A DNA stretch of 64,000 bases from Blasia pusilla (GCA_050084515.1 CM114273.1:4092001-4156000), one strand, 5' to 3'. Shown: positions 36,771 through 49,131, counted from the stretch's first letter. Translations and numbers: made by a program. The notes: generated by a model not told the origin, from the sequence alone.

Positions 36771-36816
36771 CTTGACTAAGATCAAAGATGATCTTAGTCA
36801 AGATCATCTTTGATCT
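36771..36816. repeat. Two overlapping perfect inverted repeats
   Basis: 36779-36795 pairs with 36800-36816 (17 bp, 4-nt loop). The alternative pair 36771-36783 with 36790-36802 has 13-bp arms and a 6-nt loop. Overlapping palindromes of this kind suggest successive fold-back copying. Confidence 0.85.
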
Positions 36817-36924
36817 GCTGACATTGCATCAATGTCTTCTATTCTTTATAAAAATGCTACAGGCAATTTAATGTGGGCAATGGTGTGCACTCGCCTCGAT
36901 ATTGCCCGGATGTTGCCCTAAAAG

Positions 36925-36956
36925 TACGTTCATGACCAATCCTGGTCATGAACGTA
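36925..36956. repeat. Perfect inverted repeat, 14-bp arms, 4-nt loop
   Basis: tacgttcatgacca at 36925-36938 pairs with tggtcatgaacgta at 36943-36956, inside the copia RNase H region. Confidence 0.85.
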
Positions 36957-37430
36957 TTTTCAGGTATCTCAAGGGACAAAACATTACTTTCTCCGATATC
37001 AGGGTTCATCTACTCTTTTCATCTTCAAGGATATTCGGGAAACAATATTGACTCCCGAAAATCTACTAGCGGGTTTTTCTTTCTTTTTAGGTAAGTAGAA
37101 TAAAAAAGTCAAGTACCTAAAAAAAGTACTTGCTCTTTCTTTGAGTTTAGTACATTGCGATGACTAAAACTAGCACTAAAGCTATTTGGATCATAAGATT
37201 ACTTTACAAAAATTAGTTTTGCTCATAAGATAACTGAGATCTTATGTGACAACCAAAGTGCTATTGCTTTGGTCAGTTTTACAAAACATCATGACCCCAC
37301 CAAACACATTGACATTCAATACCACTATATCAAAGATGAAATTGCGTTTGTATTTTGACTGCAGACATTTTTATTAAGGGATTAATAAAGGACCTAGGGT
37401 TAAATAGTAATGAAAATGGCTGATTTGTTC

Positions 37431-40330
37431 CCCTGAGTGTGAGTGTAGGAAATCAATTAGTCCAACCAAGAGTACTTATCCAAGAATTGATCACACGGAT
37501 CAATTTGTCTAGATTAGATTAGGATCAATGTTCTATTTATGACCATTGATTACTGCTAGTAACGTTTCAATTCATTCCGCAATTCTCACAAAACCAAATC
37601 CCAATTTTTAAATATAGATGTAAGTTAATTACCCTTATGCCAAACTCTCGGACTAACACCCTTGCAGTTCTAAAACATAGGGATAAGTAGAGTTTCCCAT
37701 GGTAATTTTAGGGATATTCTCATTCGTATCAAAGAGTGATTCTGATGTTTCTCATCCACCATTCTATATTCACATGGATGGCCAAAATTGAGAGCACATA
37801 TTCATCTTAAAAATTACATTAAAAAATAAGAATAAGTCCATTAGGTGGTGCCAATAATTCTAACTTCCTTAATTATAAGACTCCCTTGAAAATTAAAGGT
37901 TAAGTAACCTTTGAACCTAACGCCCTCTTAAGGCAAGGTATGTTCAACTCCATCAATGTCCAAGAGTGTCTCTATGTGTGCTATCCAACCTAATAATAGT
38001 GCTACAATCTTAATTTTTATATGAATTCTACTTCACTTTTAAAACTATAGCATAAACATCACATTTGATATTGCAAGACCATTTACATGAGGAAATTATT
38101 TATAATACTTATTTAAAAGAACAAATCAGAAATGGATTGCATCATTCATGCACATTTCTTATTAGTTAATAAGGCACCCTAATCTCAAGAGATGCGGCAG
38201 GCACATTAGGCTAGCAACTATGAGCATGGTAACACATTACCTACGTACCACTAGCATAATTAATATAACCAAAACTAAAAAATTAATTAATGAATGATTA
38301 AAAATCTAAACTAAATGAGACCATGGTAAGTTTACAATCAGGGTAGAAAATAAAAAAATGAGAATTTTATACAGCATGAAATTTTACATGAAATCCTTAA
38401 TAGGAAGCACTCTCTTCATGTATTAAAATAATTTGGGAGGTCAATAATTAAAAGGTGGTTATGAAAAGAAGGCCTTGTCAACTACCTAACAAAGCAAAAT
38501 AAAGCCAAGCAGCAAGCTAGTGATCTTATTAATAGACTCAGGATACTCCAGATGGGATGAGATGAGGGAATCCCTTTTGAAGCTGGAGTGTTAAAATTCT
38601 ATTTAGAAGCGGAGTGGTAGGAAATCAATGCACTAGTCACGAAGATCAATGTGATGTTCGTCAACTTAAAATTGTAGTGGGTCCAAAATTTGGTCATCAA
38701 ACCAATCACGTCATCTCTAGACGAACTAAAATCATTGAACGCAAGTGTCCAATGTGAGGTCATTCTCTATGCTGCTTTATTGTGTGAAAAATCCTTCATT
38801 TATATTCTCAAGCAATTGGAGTCTTAGTGATGCTTACATGATAACTGATATAATAGCTTGCAAACTCATAAGTATAAAATCGGGTCCTCCCCTTCAAATA
38901 AAAACTATCCGACTATCCCTACAAAAATGCAACTTCCATTTTTTAGGTAGATATGAAGACAAGTGGAGATGAAGGGCATCGTTAGCTTTGAGACACTCCA
39001 ACGATAATGAGAAAACATATAGAACTTACGGAGCTGCAATCCCAATCCCACACAGAATAGATCCATAGAGCGCAATAGAATAGAAAAGAAAGATAGTGAG
39101 AGACATACTCTAAAGTAAAGCCAAACAAGTACTTGTAAGTTAAAAAAAGAAGCCCAAGAGTCCTTGGAGAATAGAACATCAGTACCAAAGCTTTAGAGGC
39201 ATGGAAAAAAGTCTATGCTTTGAGTGAAACTTCATGAAGAGAGGTGGAAGCAGCCACAAAGAGTACAAGGTAGATAACTTTTAAGAGTATCAATATGAAC
39301 CCAGGCTAGGTTTGGTAGCCTGGGTTCATATTGATTCATATTTAGGGTAGCCATTCAAATTAAAGGTTCCTTTGAAAGAACATGTGATTAGGAGGTTGAG
39401 TTTGGAGTGGTTGGGAGGTGTTGATGGTATCTTCCCATATGGGGCATAGGTACCGGTCACAACCCACACAGAATTATTTGGGAGATCTGCTCATGAACAC
39501 ATTTGGGTGAATCCTAAGTAAGGATGATTTGATAATGGTTGGAATCCTCCCGATTCCTTTCAAAGTCCAAGGAAATGATATCAAGCAAGGATTAAAACAA
39601 ATAAAGGACAAAGAAAGCAAGGGCTACAAGCTGAAAGAAAATAAGAAATGGGAGTAAGCCGGGATACATGTAGTTTGGGGTCTATTTCACCATCACTAGA
39701 ATTATTTCCACTGTTATCATAATGTCCTTGAGCATTCTTTAAACATACTTCTTCCTGGCCTCTTGACACTCCAAAAAAAATGCAAAAGGCTCTGATTGGT
39801 ACCTGAACATGATTTTGGCTATCATATGGATCTGCCGGAAGAAGGACAGCATCAAAAGTACTGATAAGTATTTAAACACTATCCTATGGATCCACTAAAA
39901 GAAATGGGATCATTTTATGATCTGTACATATGTACATAGTTCAGTATTTAATGATAATTGTGGCATCAGCCACTAATCGGTATTTAATAGCAATTCTGGC
40001 TGTCCTATGGATCACACAGATTACCATCAAGCATAAATCCCACGGATTAACGAGGATAGAATGCTTGTCATTTAGCATGATTTCCGCTTTCGATTGGATC
40101 AGATAAGCATGGCAATGGGACGGTAGTCATGGAAGGAAACTCCGACGGTCCGCTGATCGGGTGGCAAGAATGGAAATCGATCATGCCCGTCCTCTCTTTC
40201 AGAGAAACATATGGATCGGATGGTTGTGATCAACGATGACTACGTCCGTTCCATAGATCAGCTAAGCATGCTAGTTGGATGCTTAGAATTCAACATGTGA
40301 AAGTTATGATGAACGATCATTGCTTTCAAT
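37431..40330. other. AT-rich spacer, nothing recognised
   Basis: No gene or transposon motif was seen beyond the copia end. One strong inverted repeat lies at 39289-39335. Open frames here are short and unsupported. Confidence 0.5.
39289..39335. repeat. Perfect inverted repeat, 20-bp arms, 7-nt loop
   Basis: The arm 39289-39308 (atcaatatgaacccaggcta) is the exact reverse complement of 39316-39335. It is the second strongest hairpin in the window. Confidence 0.9.
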
Positions 40331-40332
40331 AG

Positions 40333-41220
40333 TCTACATTCCACATAAATACGAATCTAGTACTAGAGCATATCACACAGTTGTAGCGCGTGCCTTGTTT
40401 CATTCTTTGATCCGACAATGACCAAATACTGGGAGTCAATTTCCTTATGTATATGGAGTCTACTAGACTCCAGAGTCTTCGTCCTCTCCACTTGAGAAAA
40501 TTTAGTAACTAAGTCTGTGACGCGTGGAATAATTGTACCGTGTGATTTGGTCGATCGTCCGATCGGAATGTGAATCATTGGAAGTCAACTTTCCTCCGAA
40601 TGGCTTCCATTGCTTTCTGGGGTCCCAAACCTCCAAATTTAACACGAACCTACAATTTATGGAGATCATGTATCTGGTACCTTCATTCCTTCTGTGGATG
40701 ACTTCCATTTCTTTCTACAGTCTGAACCGTCCACATTTCATAAGAATCTAGCACTGTATCATGTCATCCTATAGATAATTATACCGTGTAACGTCATTGA
40801 CTCTGTGATCCAACTGTGAGGACCACAGGTAGTCAACTTTGCCACGGATGTCTGCCATTCCTCCATAGGAAACAAGACCCTCTAAACTTCACACGAATCT
40901 CTTACTGAAATTGAAGGTAATTATCTGAAATTGCAAGTACCTTCATTCACCGGGGGGCGGATAACAAAGGGGATCAACTTTCCTAATGTTATGTCGCTGC
41001 TTTCAAGAGTCTAGCTGACTCTAGCACTTCCGCATTTCACACTCAAGCACGTGAGACCGGATAGAATGGTACGGTGCACCTCCATTGACAGTGTGATCGG
41101 CATTGGGCTACCTTTGAGAGTAAAATTTCCTGTCAGTGGCTATCATCATATTTCTTCCTAGAGTCTAGACCCTCCCCATATATTTACACGAGTTCAATAT
41201 TCATGCGTGTGAAACTGGAA
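40333..41220. repeat. Degenerate tandem array, about 140-250 bp period
   Basis: A recurring pair of phrases, gtcaactttcc (near 40434, 40584, 40832, 40972 and weaker at 41124) and a cca-attt-acacgaatct block (near 40340, 40635, 40725, 40895, 41180), marks about five or six old copies. Spacing is uneven and identity is low. No coding function is apparent. The open frame 40533-40751 is a by-product of the array. Confidence 0.6.
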
Positions 41221-41379
41221 TTGGATTTTTGATTGGATCACCACTCCTAATGCAGATCAACTTACATCTGAAACATCATCATCATCACTTCTTTAAGAAC
41301 CCTCTTCACGAATTAGGTGTACCTGAGATTCTGATATCACCTTCAACATAAGCTGATTGGAAAATTTCACTCCATCTTC

Positions 41380-42170
41380 CGGATCACAGCCCATCTCACG
41401 CTGTAGCACTCCATCTAATGAATGACAGTCATTCTAATCTCATGTTACATCCATCGCCTGATTGATAACAACCATCCAATGTCAACCCTCGCAGATGATC
41501 GGACGACATGATCCACCAGAGCACATAGTTGCTCTCCTGGAGTGGTAATCTGATCCGTCTTTGAGGATCTTATGTGCATAAAACAGGCTCCGAATATAAC
41601 ATGATCTAACTGAAACTAATGGAATTCAGCTGATCTGATCATGTGTAGATAGGTGCGCCTTCTACACACTCCGAATTTAATTTGACCGGTCGATGGGTTT
41701 CATCTAACGTATGAGAGACAATCCGATCAGTCGTGCAATTGGCTTCCTCCTCTGCATCTAACGAATGACATCATTCTAATCCCATGCTAGATGCACCCCC
41801 TCATGAATGACATCTAATACCTGTGAGCGTAACCGCATTGGCCGATCGTACCGCAACTGATGGATGATGCTAGACTAGATCCGAATGACTGCTGAATGAC
41901 ACATATGCTATCTATCTACGGAACCTGATGCATCTGCAACCTCGTTCCTTAAGACACCAGATGACCACAAGATGTAATGCATCTAATGATGACAGAGATC
42001 CGATCCGGTTGTGCAGTTTGGGGCGTCCAACGCCTTTGAGAGGGGCACAAGTTGACCGGACGATGCATCCAGATCTAATGTATAACAGATCTCGAGCATC
42101 CCATACCTTCCAACGTATTCTGATCGCACCATCTGACTGTATCTACTGGACAACTGTTCACCTGCTACTC
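41380..42170. repeat. Second degenerate repeat array
   Basis: Phrases such as catctaa(t/c)gaatgacatcattctaat (near 41410, 41757), catgctagatgca (near 41783) and gatcggacgat-like stretches recur with loose spacing up to the start of D1. The copies are old and partial. No gene recognised. Confidence 0.45.
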
Positions 42171-42171
42171 A

Positions 42172-43648
42172 CATCTGAGGAATGACAGCTCATCTCACCA
42201 GATTGAGCATCGACTGATCTGTGAACAAAAGCTGATCGGACGATTTCTATTCATCAAGTGGATGAGGCCCATCTGATCCGTCCTGAAAAGAAGGTTTTTC
42301 CCATGGCACGCCACTGGAAAATATGCCCCAAATAAGACCATTTCATAAAGATAGGAAGGCTTGTAATTTTCTATGTTTTGTGACGTTGGTCACATGGACC
42401 GGAATTTCTCTATTTACTCAACGGGACCAAAACTACATAGTAAAATACATCTAGTACTTTAAGTCGTAAGTGACACTGCATACAATTGTTGAGAGGCCCT
42501 TGTTTACTCTCCTAGATCAATTAAGAAGTCAAAGGTCCCCATGGATGGTTGCCATTCTTCATGGCCCCACCTTCCTCAAGCTCTCTCTAGTTTCCTGGTG
42601 AGCACTCCTTGCCTCAATCCTTCTTGAAGTAGACCACCAAGCGGACTTCCAGCGCCATTTGGTGGTCATTCTCAACATATGAATTAGTTTTAAATTCCTT
42701 AGAGAAAATATGGATGTAAGAAGAAAATGTTCCTATGGATGGCTATGACGATTTTTCTATCAACCCCAGCTAGCTAGACAAATGTACAAAGCTTGCCATC
42801 TCTGTCTAATGGTGCCCAAGTGGACACACCTAAACTGATGCCTTCTTGAAGTAACTCCCAAGCTTTATGATACTGACAAAGTGGGGGTCTATGAAGGCTA
42901 CTATTCACATGTCAAGTGAATGTAGGGTACAATGAGAAAATAATGACACATTGAAGTACTACAATGGCTTAGAGGTATGAGATGTCCTCACATGTGATGC
43001 AAAGCTAGCTGGCATAGGTAGTTTTTTCTAATGTTGTGATGGGTTTCACCTCAGCCAATTAGGGAGGTGTGATATTTTCTTTTCTAACGTGTGATGGGTT
43101 CCACCTCAGCCAATTAGGGAGGTATGATAGTCCGTAATTAGATACATTGGCATGAGCCTAGTTACATAAAGTAGTAGAACATCAAGTAGAAAATGAAATT
43201 TTAATGAAGTTAAATAGGATCACTAAAAGCCTATGCTCACATTTATGAGATAAGATCCTCACACAAGTTCATATATTGGTGAAATACCTATAGTTTTAAT
43301 CAGAGGATGGAAATAAATAGTTTTTCTAGATGATTAAAGAGGTATCAAGTTATCTTGCCTTTCCATTCTCCAAAAGAAAATTTCCATTCATTTCAAAGAA
43401 CACTCTACTTCCATGTTATGTCTCAACCTCCTATGAGAATACTCTTGTGGTAGGAAAAAGTAGAGAATTCTCCTTTGGATAGGTATAGGTTATAGTTCTC
43501 TTTTAAGTCATAAAATCGCTCAAGCTTCTTGCAACCTGTCCCTTAATGCTTAAGTTGCAGTACTAAAATGTGTACACTTTAATAGCTCTATCAGTTTTCA
43601 AGCATTCTTCAATGCATAATAGGGAAATTTTCAAATAGTCTTCAACCA
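42172..43648. repeat. 1.48-kb tandem duplication, copy D1
   Basis: Starts catctgaggaatgacagctc and contains gaacaaaagctgatcggacg, catcaagtggatgaggcc and aggaaggcttg. It is followed directly by D2 at an offset of 1477 bp. It includes a small inner duplication at 43024-43129. No coding motif. Confidence 0.85.
43024..43129. repeat. Two-copy tandem repeat of about 50 bp inside D1
   Basis: gtgatgggtt(t/c)cacctcagcc followed by aattagggaggt occurs twice in a row. The second half is reduced in D2. Confidence 0.9.
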
Positions 43649-45062
43649 CATCTGAAGAATGAAAGTTTATCTCACCATATGGAGTATAGACTGATCTCTG
43701 AACAAAAGCTCATTGGACGGTTTCCATGCATCAAGTGGATGAGGTTTATCCATGGTACACTACTTGAAAAGATGTCCCAATAAGACTTTTTCATAAGATA
43801 GGAAGGCTTGAAATTTTCTGAGTTTTGTTGGACCCAAAATCACATAGTTAAGTACGCCTACTACTAACGTGCAGTAAGCAACACCACATGCAATTGCAGA
43901 GAGGGCCTTGTTTACTCTCCTAGATCAATTAAGTCTAAGGTCCCATGGATGGTTGCGATTCTTCATGCATCTACCATCCTCGAGAGCTTACAAGATTGAA
44001 AATCTCTCTAGTTTCCTAATAAACACTCCTTGCTTCAATCCTTCTTGAAGTAGACAACCCATGGAATTCCAGCATGATTTGGTGGTCTATGAAGGCAATT
44101 ATAAACATGTTAATTAGTTTTGATTTCCTTGCAGAAAGAATGGATTTAAGGCAAATTCGCTCTAGATGGCTATGATGATTTTTCTATCAAAACCAGCAAG
44201 ACAAATGTAGAAATCCTACTCTCTCTAATGCTGCCCAGATGGACAAACCTAAACCGATGCCTTCTTGAAGTAGACTTCCAAGCTTGCTGACACTCAGAGT
44301 TGGGGGGTCTATGAAGGCTACTATTCACGTGTTAACTGATTGTAATGTACCATGACAGAATACAGATACATTAAAGTACTACAATGGCTCAGAGGTATAA
44401 TATATCCTACATGTAATGTGAAGCTACATGCAGAAGAATATTTTTCTAATGTATGAATTATGGAGGTATGATAGTTGGTAATTAGCTACATTGGTTTGGG
44501 CCTAGTTACATGAAGTTATAGAAATGCAAGTAGAAAATGAAATCTGAATAAAGTGGTGGGAAAAATATTCTACTGTTCCCATTTATCTTCTTAGGATCAT
44601 GGAAAGCCTATCAACATGTATCAAATTCCCTACGGATGGCCATGAAAAATTTTCTATCAACACCAGCAAGAAAAATGTACAACGCTTACTCTCTCTCATG
44701 GTGCCCAAGTGGACACACATTAACTTAAGTCTTCTCGAAGTAAACTTCCGAGCTTGCTGAGACTCGCAGAGCGGGGGAGTGAAATATCTACAGTTGGACT
44801 CACGCGATGGAAAAAAATAGGTTTTTTAGCTGTTTAAAGAGATATCAGTCTCTTGACCTTCCTTTCTCCAAAACAAAATTTTGATTTTTTCCAAGAACAT
44901 TCTTCTTCCATGAATACCTTGTGGTAGGGAAAATTAGACAATCCTTGGACTATACATTTCTTTTAAGTTATTGCTGCAACCTATCCTTTATGCTTAAGTT
45001 GAAGTAGTAAAATGTGTACATTATAACAACTTTATCAATTTGCAAGGATCTATCAACTTCAA
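43649..45062. repeat. 1.48-kb tandem duplication, copy D2
   Basis: Second copy of D, with many substitutions and indels. It has an inner partial repeat: the phrase ttttctatcaa(a/c)accagcaaga with gtgcccaagtggacacac-like sequence occurs near 44190 and again near 44650. Ends near caatacataac at 45062. Confidence 0.8.
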
Positions 45063-45714
45063 TACATAACAGAAAAAATGTCTCCTTCCTACAACCTTTC
45101 CGGGGGTCAAATTGAGTTTATTAAGCTAATATTTGAGATAGGAAAACTAAGCATCGTCTTAGATGTTTCGTCACTTATTACAATACATATAACATTCAGA
45201 TTCTCTATGTATGTAAGCTCAGTTAATAGAAAAATTAGATTGTATGAAACATGGAAGCCCAATCTAGTTTAGAAGGCACCCTACAAAATGGTGCATCTAG
45301 GATCTTTAAATTAAAATATGAAATTTCTTCTCCTACAGCTGAAAATTTTACTACATTCACTGGTCTCCAAGAATCTTGAATATGAGTTCTGAGCTTGAAT
45401 AATACTAAATTGTAATAAAGACTTACCATCATTAGAATCAAAGTCCAGTAGCCATTTATGGATTTTGAAGGATTTATGGAGTGATATTGCATATCCAGCC
45501 AACTTGACTAGTCTTGAAATACTTCCTCCATATCTGCCACCAGAATAATCATAAGGAAGCATTCTCTCTTCATTAACTTTAGGCTTGGTACAAAGAAGGG
45601 TAGCTTTCAATCATTTCCAATCTAAGAAATCTCAAAAAAATTCCTCATTTTAGTGGTTGTGGCAAGTATCAATTAGAAGGAAACTAAAGCATCAATATCA
45701 CTCAGAATTGTTCT
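45063..45714. other. Spacer between D2 and B3
   Basis: Short open frames on both strands (for example 45311-45610, minus) with no recognisable motif. No repeat partner was found in the window. Confidence 0.45.
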
Positions 45715-46790
45715 ACCTTGGGAAGCCAAGTCTTCAAATTAGGGCATGAGCCCTTCATTTCTAATCATCCACCTATTTATCTCAACTTTTGGAGTTCGAC
45801 ATCCCCCACCTTTCTATTTCTTATTTATTCCTTTTAGTAGGTATAAATCCTCCCATTTTAGTGTAGATTTATCTTGTTTATGAAGGGAATGGATGCCCTA
45901 ATTCCTTATCTGAGTTTCAGCATATGAATCCATGATATGATGATCAAATTAAGTTCTAGGAGTTGTCCCAACAATAGTATCTAGCTCTAGTGTTCGGCCC
46001 CACAGAGCACTTAGACTGAATTAGTCTCCACCTTTATCACTAAGTCCACTAAGACCCCACTAGTAAATAACTCCAAATCCAAATGATCTTCCTCTTATCC
46101 ATATTTAGGATAATAGGCATGTGAATATGGTGTGGTTCACCATCTTTCCAAAGATCTGCAACATTAATCACTACAATTCTCCCTTCTTTGGACTGTGGCT
46201 TAATTCTGATAATAGATCCAATCTCCTAGTTCTAACTAGATCTTCCATGCCATAATCGAAACGAAGTATTGGACAAAGCATCCATAGTATTGCACATAGT
46301 AAGAAGTTCCATGATAAACTAAAGCTTAACATTCAATCCCAATCTGACCTTCCATCAAGATACCCACATTATGCACACTCCCTTTCATTCCATCATACCC
46401 CGATTCTTTATGCTGATGTGGAATGCTTGATCATGAGGAGAGATGCTTGATGTGGAGCCTTTTAAAGAAGCAACTTCCTCGCTATCTTCTCCTCTGGCCG
46501 TCCTAACACGTCAATCTTATCTCCTCCCGTAGCAAGGCTTGAGGCCAAGCAAATCTCATTGAACATAGCCTTTTCCCTCCGAATACAAGGTCTGCCGAGA
46601 CCTTCTTTGCGGCACTAGCACTTCTACTGTTGAAAGGTTGTTCTAGAATACTACTAATCGAATACATATCTTCCTACTTTTAGTGCCCAGCAAAGTACCC
46701 ATTCGATATGCTTCATCCAAAAATTACATTAAGAGAGAGAACGGAAAGGATCCCTGCAACGCAAAGCACCCGTTTAAGGTTTCGCTTGCC
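45715..46790. repeat. Partial third copy of unit B (B3)
   Basis: From accttgggaagccaagtctt it follows B1 13687-14930 and B2 59254-60510, including the gtgtagatttatcttgtt phrase and the tctcctcccgt-type block. It ends near the ccctgcaacgc phrase at about 46750. It is clearly more diverged than B1 and B2 are from each other and has its own indels, so it is the oldest split. No A unit follows it. Confidence 0.8.
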
Positions 46791-46898
46791 TAGGCCCACG
46801 ACTTCAGGGGAAATTCCTGTAAAGTCTAGGGCACAGATCCCGGGGAGTTACAGGAACTCCACGGAGCCAACGGCGGAGACTGAGAATATAAGGGAAGT

Positions 46899-47101
46899 GG
46901 TCAACTGGAGGGCCGCCATTCGTCTGGCCTGTCACTCGCACAATGAAGTATGACGACGGCTTAGTCCAAAAGAGCGCTGTCTCAAATCGCTAATAATACA
47001 AGTCCATTCTCTGCTAATCTCTCTACAGGGGAGTAGTGAACTGGATAGCCGCCATCCGTCTGGTGACAGACACAATGAAGTATGACGGTTTAGCCCAAAG
47101 G
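46899..47101. repeat. Diverged two-copy tandem repeat
   Basis: 46899-46973 and 47034-47101 share gtggtcaactgga-like starts, gccgccat(t/c)cgtctgg, cacaatgaagtatgacg and ttag(t/c)ccaaa. A tccattctctgctaatctct phrase at about 47001 recurs as tccattctgcgttaatctct at about 47246, so the repeat may extend further. Confidence 0.75.
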
Positions 47102-47299
47102 AAGGACGTTACATAAAATGGCCCGTATAACTTCGGAGGGATCCTCGAAGTAAACCAGCAAGACAGACATCACTTATGGCGAGCGTAAAACGTGATCCTA
47201 GTGTCACGTGTGCGGAGTACGGGCGTCGAGGTGGTTACCGAGCGCCTGTCCATTCTGCGTTAATCTCTCCACACCCTTATGTCTCCAATTTCTCCACAG

Positions 47300-47486
47300 G
47301 CACAGGTTCGTGGAGGCTGCTCTTTACCCAAGCCTTCGTGCCATGCAAGTTCTATGGGAGCATGTCGATTGCGGCCACGAGTGGCAAACTCCACAATTTC
47401 GCACATTTGACAAGTCCTGCAAAACTTTGGAGCGGCTCTTGATATCAGAGATCTGCCATCTCTTACACTTGTGTAAAATTTCCTAA
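47300..47486 (+). CDS. Candidate single exon, function unknown
   Basis: After an acceptor-like ctccacag at 47292-47299 the frame reads RFVEAALYPSLRAMQV, LWEHVDCGHEWQTPQFRTF and DKSCKTLERLL before a stop at 47486. The composition looks more protein-like than the other two frames. No partner exon, start or domain could be found. The opposite strand (47517-47260) is also open and has CRTCQMCE, so the strand is not certain. Confidence 0.25.
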
Positions 47487-48119
47487 TATAATGAGCTCTC
47501 ATATTTTTCAACTTCATTTTAAGTCAATTTCGAAATTTCTAGCATCAAAAAAGCCAGCCAGGACTAGAGAAGTTTGCAAGAATAAGAGTGTTGGATGATT
47601 GAGTTCTTGGGCTCTAAACGCGCATACGAGCATCTAAGCTAAGTAAGGTTGCGTCCATGATTCTGATCGGGAACATTCCGAGAGACATTCTTTGTCAGAA
47701 AAGCACCTTATTAGTATAGAGGCGGACTTGGAAAGTGGCCTGAGTTAAATCTTGAGCCCCTGAACACTTTGAAATCCTCCTGATGGTCATGATCCGAAAT
47801 TGTGGAGGCTTAGCCACAACATGTGTCCCTTTTGATCACGGAATGTAATGTGGGCTGGTAAGAGGCAAGCAAACGTTTTTCCCGCATATGGAGGTCCGAT
47901 AGAGGCTAGGTTCTTGTCCAAGTTGGTTAATTGAACGAGTTACCTCCACACTCGGGAAGTATCAGATTTCTGCATTTGACTGTGTTCTGAAACACAAACG
48001 CTCTAAATCAGCCTACCCCCATGGATAGTAGAAAATGACGTTTCGCCCGAGATGTGAAAACGAGCTAGCAGTTCAGAGAGATACACCGCAAACAAAACAT
48101 ATTAGTGGATTTGTAGATA

Positions 48120-48587
48120 TTGGGTCGCGCGAAGACGAGACTGGTGGATCATTGCACCGAGAGCGAAACTAGCATTTGCATCGATAGATTGGAGCCGTGC
48201 CTTCTCAAACTCGTTCCCCTCATAAATAAATGTTTTACTCGATTGTACTCCTCTTGTACCCGATGGGAGGAGTTGCTATTGCACACGGACAACAGTCTCG
48301 AAATCTTCGTGCGACCCCTCTCAGAAGGCAGAGTAATTAAAACCTCCAAAATATTTGTTAGATCCCTTCAAGACGCGAATCAGCCGAGAAGAGCGATCGT
48401 GAATTCGCTGGGCCATGAGGTGGGTTTCTACGCTGCTTACATAGTATTAGTGGGATGGGAAGGACGTTTACAGGGACCCCACGCTGGAAGTTGGAGAGGA
48501 CCGAAGGTGCTCCAAGACCTTTTGTCGTCCAGTGCGTTCAGAAAATTCCTGGCCTCAACTGTGCAGTACGTTTCCTGCCTTCCTTGA
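48120..48587 (+). CDS. 155-residue open frame of unknown function
   Basis: One of the longest uninterrupted frames in the window, reading IDRLEPCLLKLVPLINKC, WEELLLHTDNSLEIFVRP and YAAYIVLVGWEGRL in order. It overlaps the end of the minus-strand gene at 48538-49131 tail to tail. No family, signal peptide or membrane segment was recognised. It could be a real small gene, or a chance frame in GC-richer DNA. Confidence 0.2.
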   Translation: MGRAKTRLVDHCTESETSICIDRLEPCLLKLVPLINKCFTRLYSSCTRWEELLLHTDNSLEIFVRPLSEGRVIKTSKIFVRSLQDANQPRRAIVNSLGHEVGFYAAYIVLVGWEGRLQGPHAGSWRGPKVLQDLLSSSAFRKFLASTVQYVSCLP

Positions 48588-49131
48588 TGTCTCTTGAGAG
48601 TTCCTCTATCGAGGCTATGAATTCTCTGTCTAAGACTGTTTGCTGAAGCAGAGTGTCGATGTGCGTAATACTGCTATGTGAGTTCGTCCCGCCATCTCCA
48701 TCGGGTCCGGTGGGAAAAGAGGCAGCGATTTGACGTGCGAGTACTGCAGTGGAACTTCCTTCACCCAAGCGGCCCTCCATGGGGATCTCACCTCCTATGG
48801 GAGTCGGGATCGGGCACGAGATCTGATGATCTCCGCCAACACATCTCTTTGCTGCCGCTGTAGAGCAAGAGCTATTTTCATCACGACGGCTTTCCTTGGG
48901 TGGATCTGGTGATGCAGGAGAAACATCAGTGACCTCATGCAAAGCTTCTCCTCCCACATCAGTAGTTAGCATCTCCGGGCGCTGGAGATGTCTTTCACGA
49001 TGCGCAACCCTCTTCCTGCTGCTCCTCCTTCCACCACTCGATCGAGCCCCCTTCCTCCTATTGCCAGTCCATCCGCCTGAGCTACCGCCGCCACAACCGA
49101 ACTTGTCCATCATGTCTATAGAAGCACACAT
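48538..49131 (-). CDS. Paralogue 1: Ser/Gly-Arg-rich protein, shortened C-terminus
   Basis: From the ATG at 49131 (MCASIDMMDKFGCGGG; an inner ATG at 49110 also fits) the protein runs about 197 residues to TGA at 48538. It aligns with the neighbour at 49834-50460 through RRKGARSSGGRR, RPEML-T-VG-EAL, a Ser/Pro stretch, AAAKRC-GGDH-SCP and GEGSS. The frame is open further upstream to 49281, but the neighbour's start argues for 49131. Near the end it reads SIEELSRDIKEGRKR and then RTAQLRPGIF, where the neighbour has a long coiled coil, so a frameshift, or an intron not recognised here, has cut the tail. Family unknown. Confidence 0.5.
   Translation of the reverse strand: MCASIDMMDKFGCGGGSSGGWTGNRRKGARSSGGRRSSRKRVAHRERHLQRPEMLTTDVGGEALHEVTDVSPASPDPPKESRRDENSSCSTAAAKRCVGGDHQISCPIPTPIGGEIPMEGRLGEGSSTAVLARQIAASFPTGPDGDGGTNSHSSITHIDTLLQQTVLDREFIASIEELSRDIKEGRKRTAQLRPGIF

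Larger units (their letters stand above)
35228..37430 (+). mobile_element. Decayed Ty1/copia retrotransposon, integrase end to RNase H
   Basis: Frame 35228-35590 holds the C-terminal integrase region: WGEALVTANYLQNRLQSK, KTPYELWSNRKPVLSHL, RIFGSPAFAKI. The stretch 35627-35893 is the Pro/Ser-rich linker. Reverse transcriptase pieces are [13 protein letters not shown] (near 36245) and [11 protein letters not shown], then [15 protein letters not shown] (36380-36430). RNase H pieces are NLMWAMVCTRLDIAR (near 36870), TKTSTKAIWIIRLL (near 37165) and LTADIFIKGLIKDLG (near 37360). The frames change repeatedly and carry stops. Three perfect inverted repeats interrupt the reading (36160-36190, 36771-36816, 36925-36956). 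No LTR pair was found. It is a different copy from the minus-strand copia at 7.5-10.3 kb. Confidence 0.9.
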
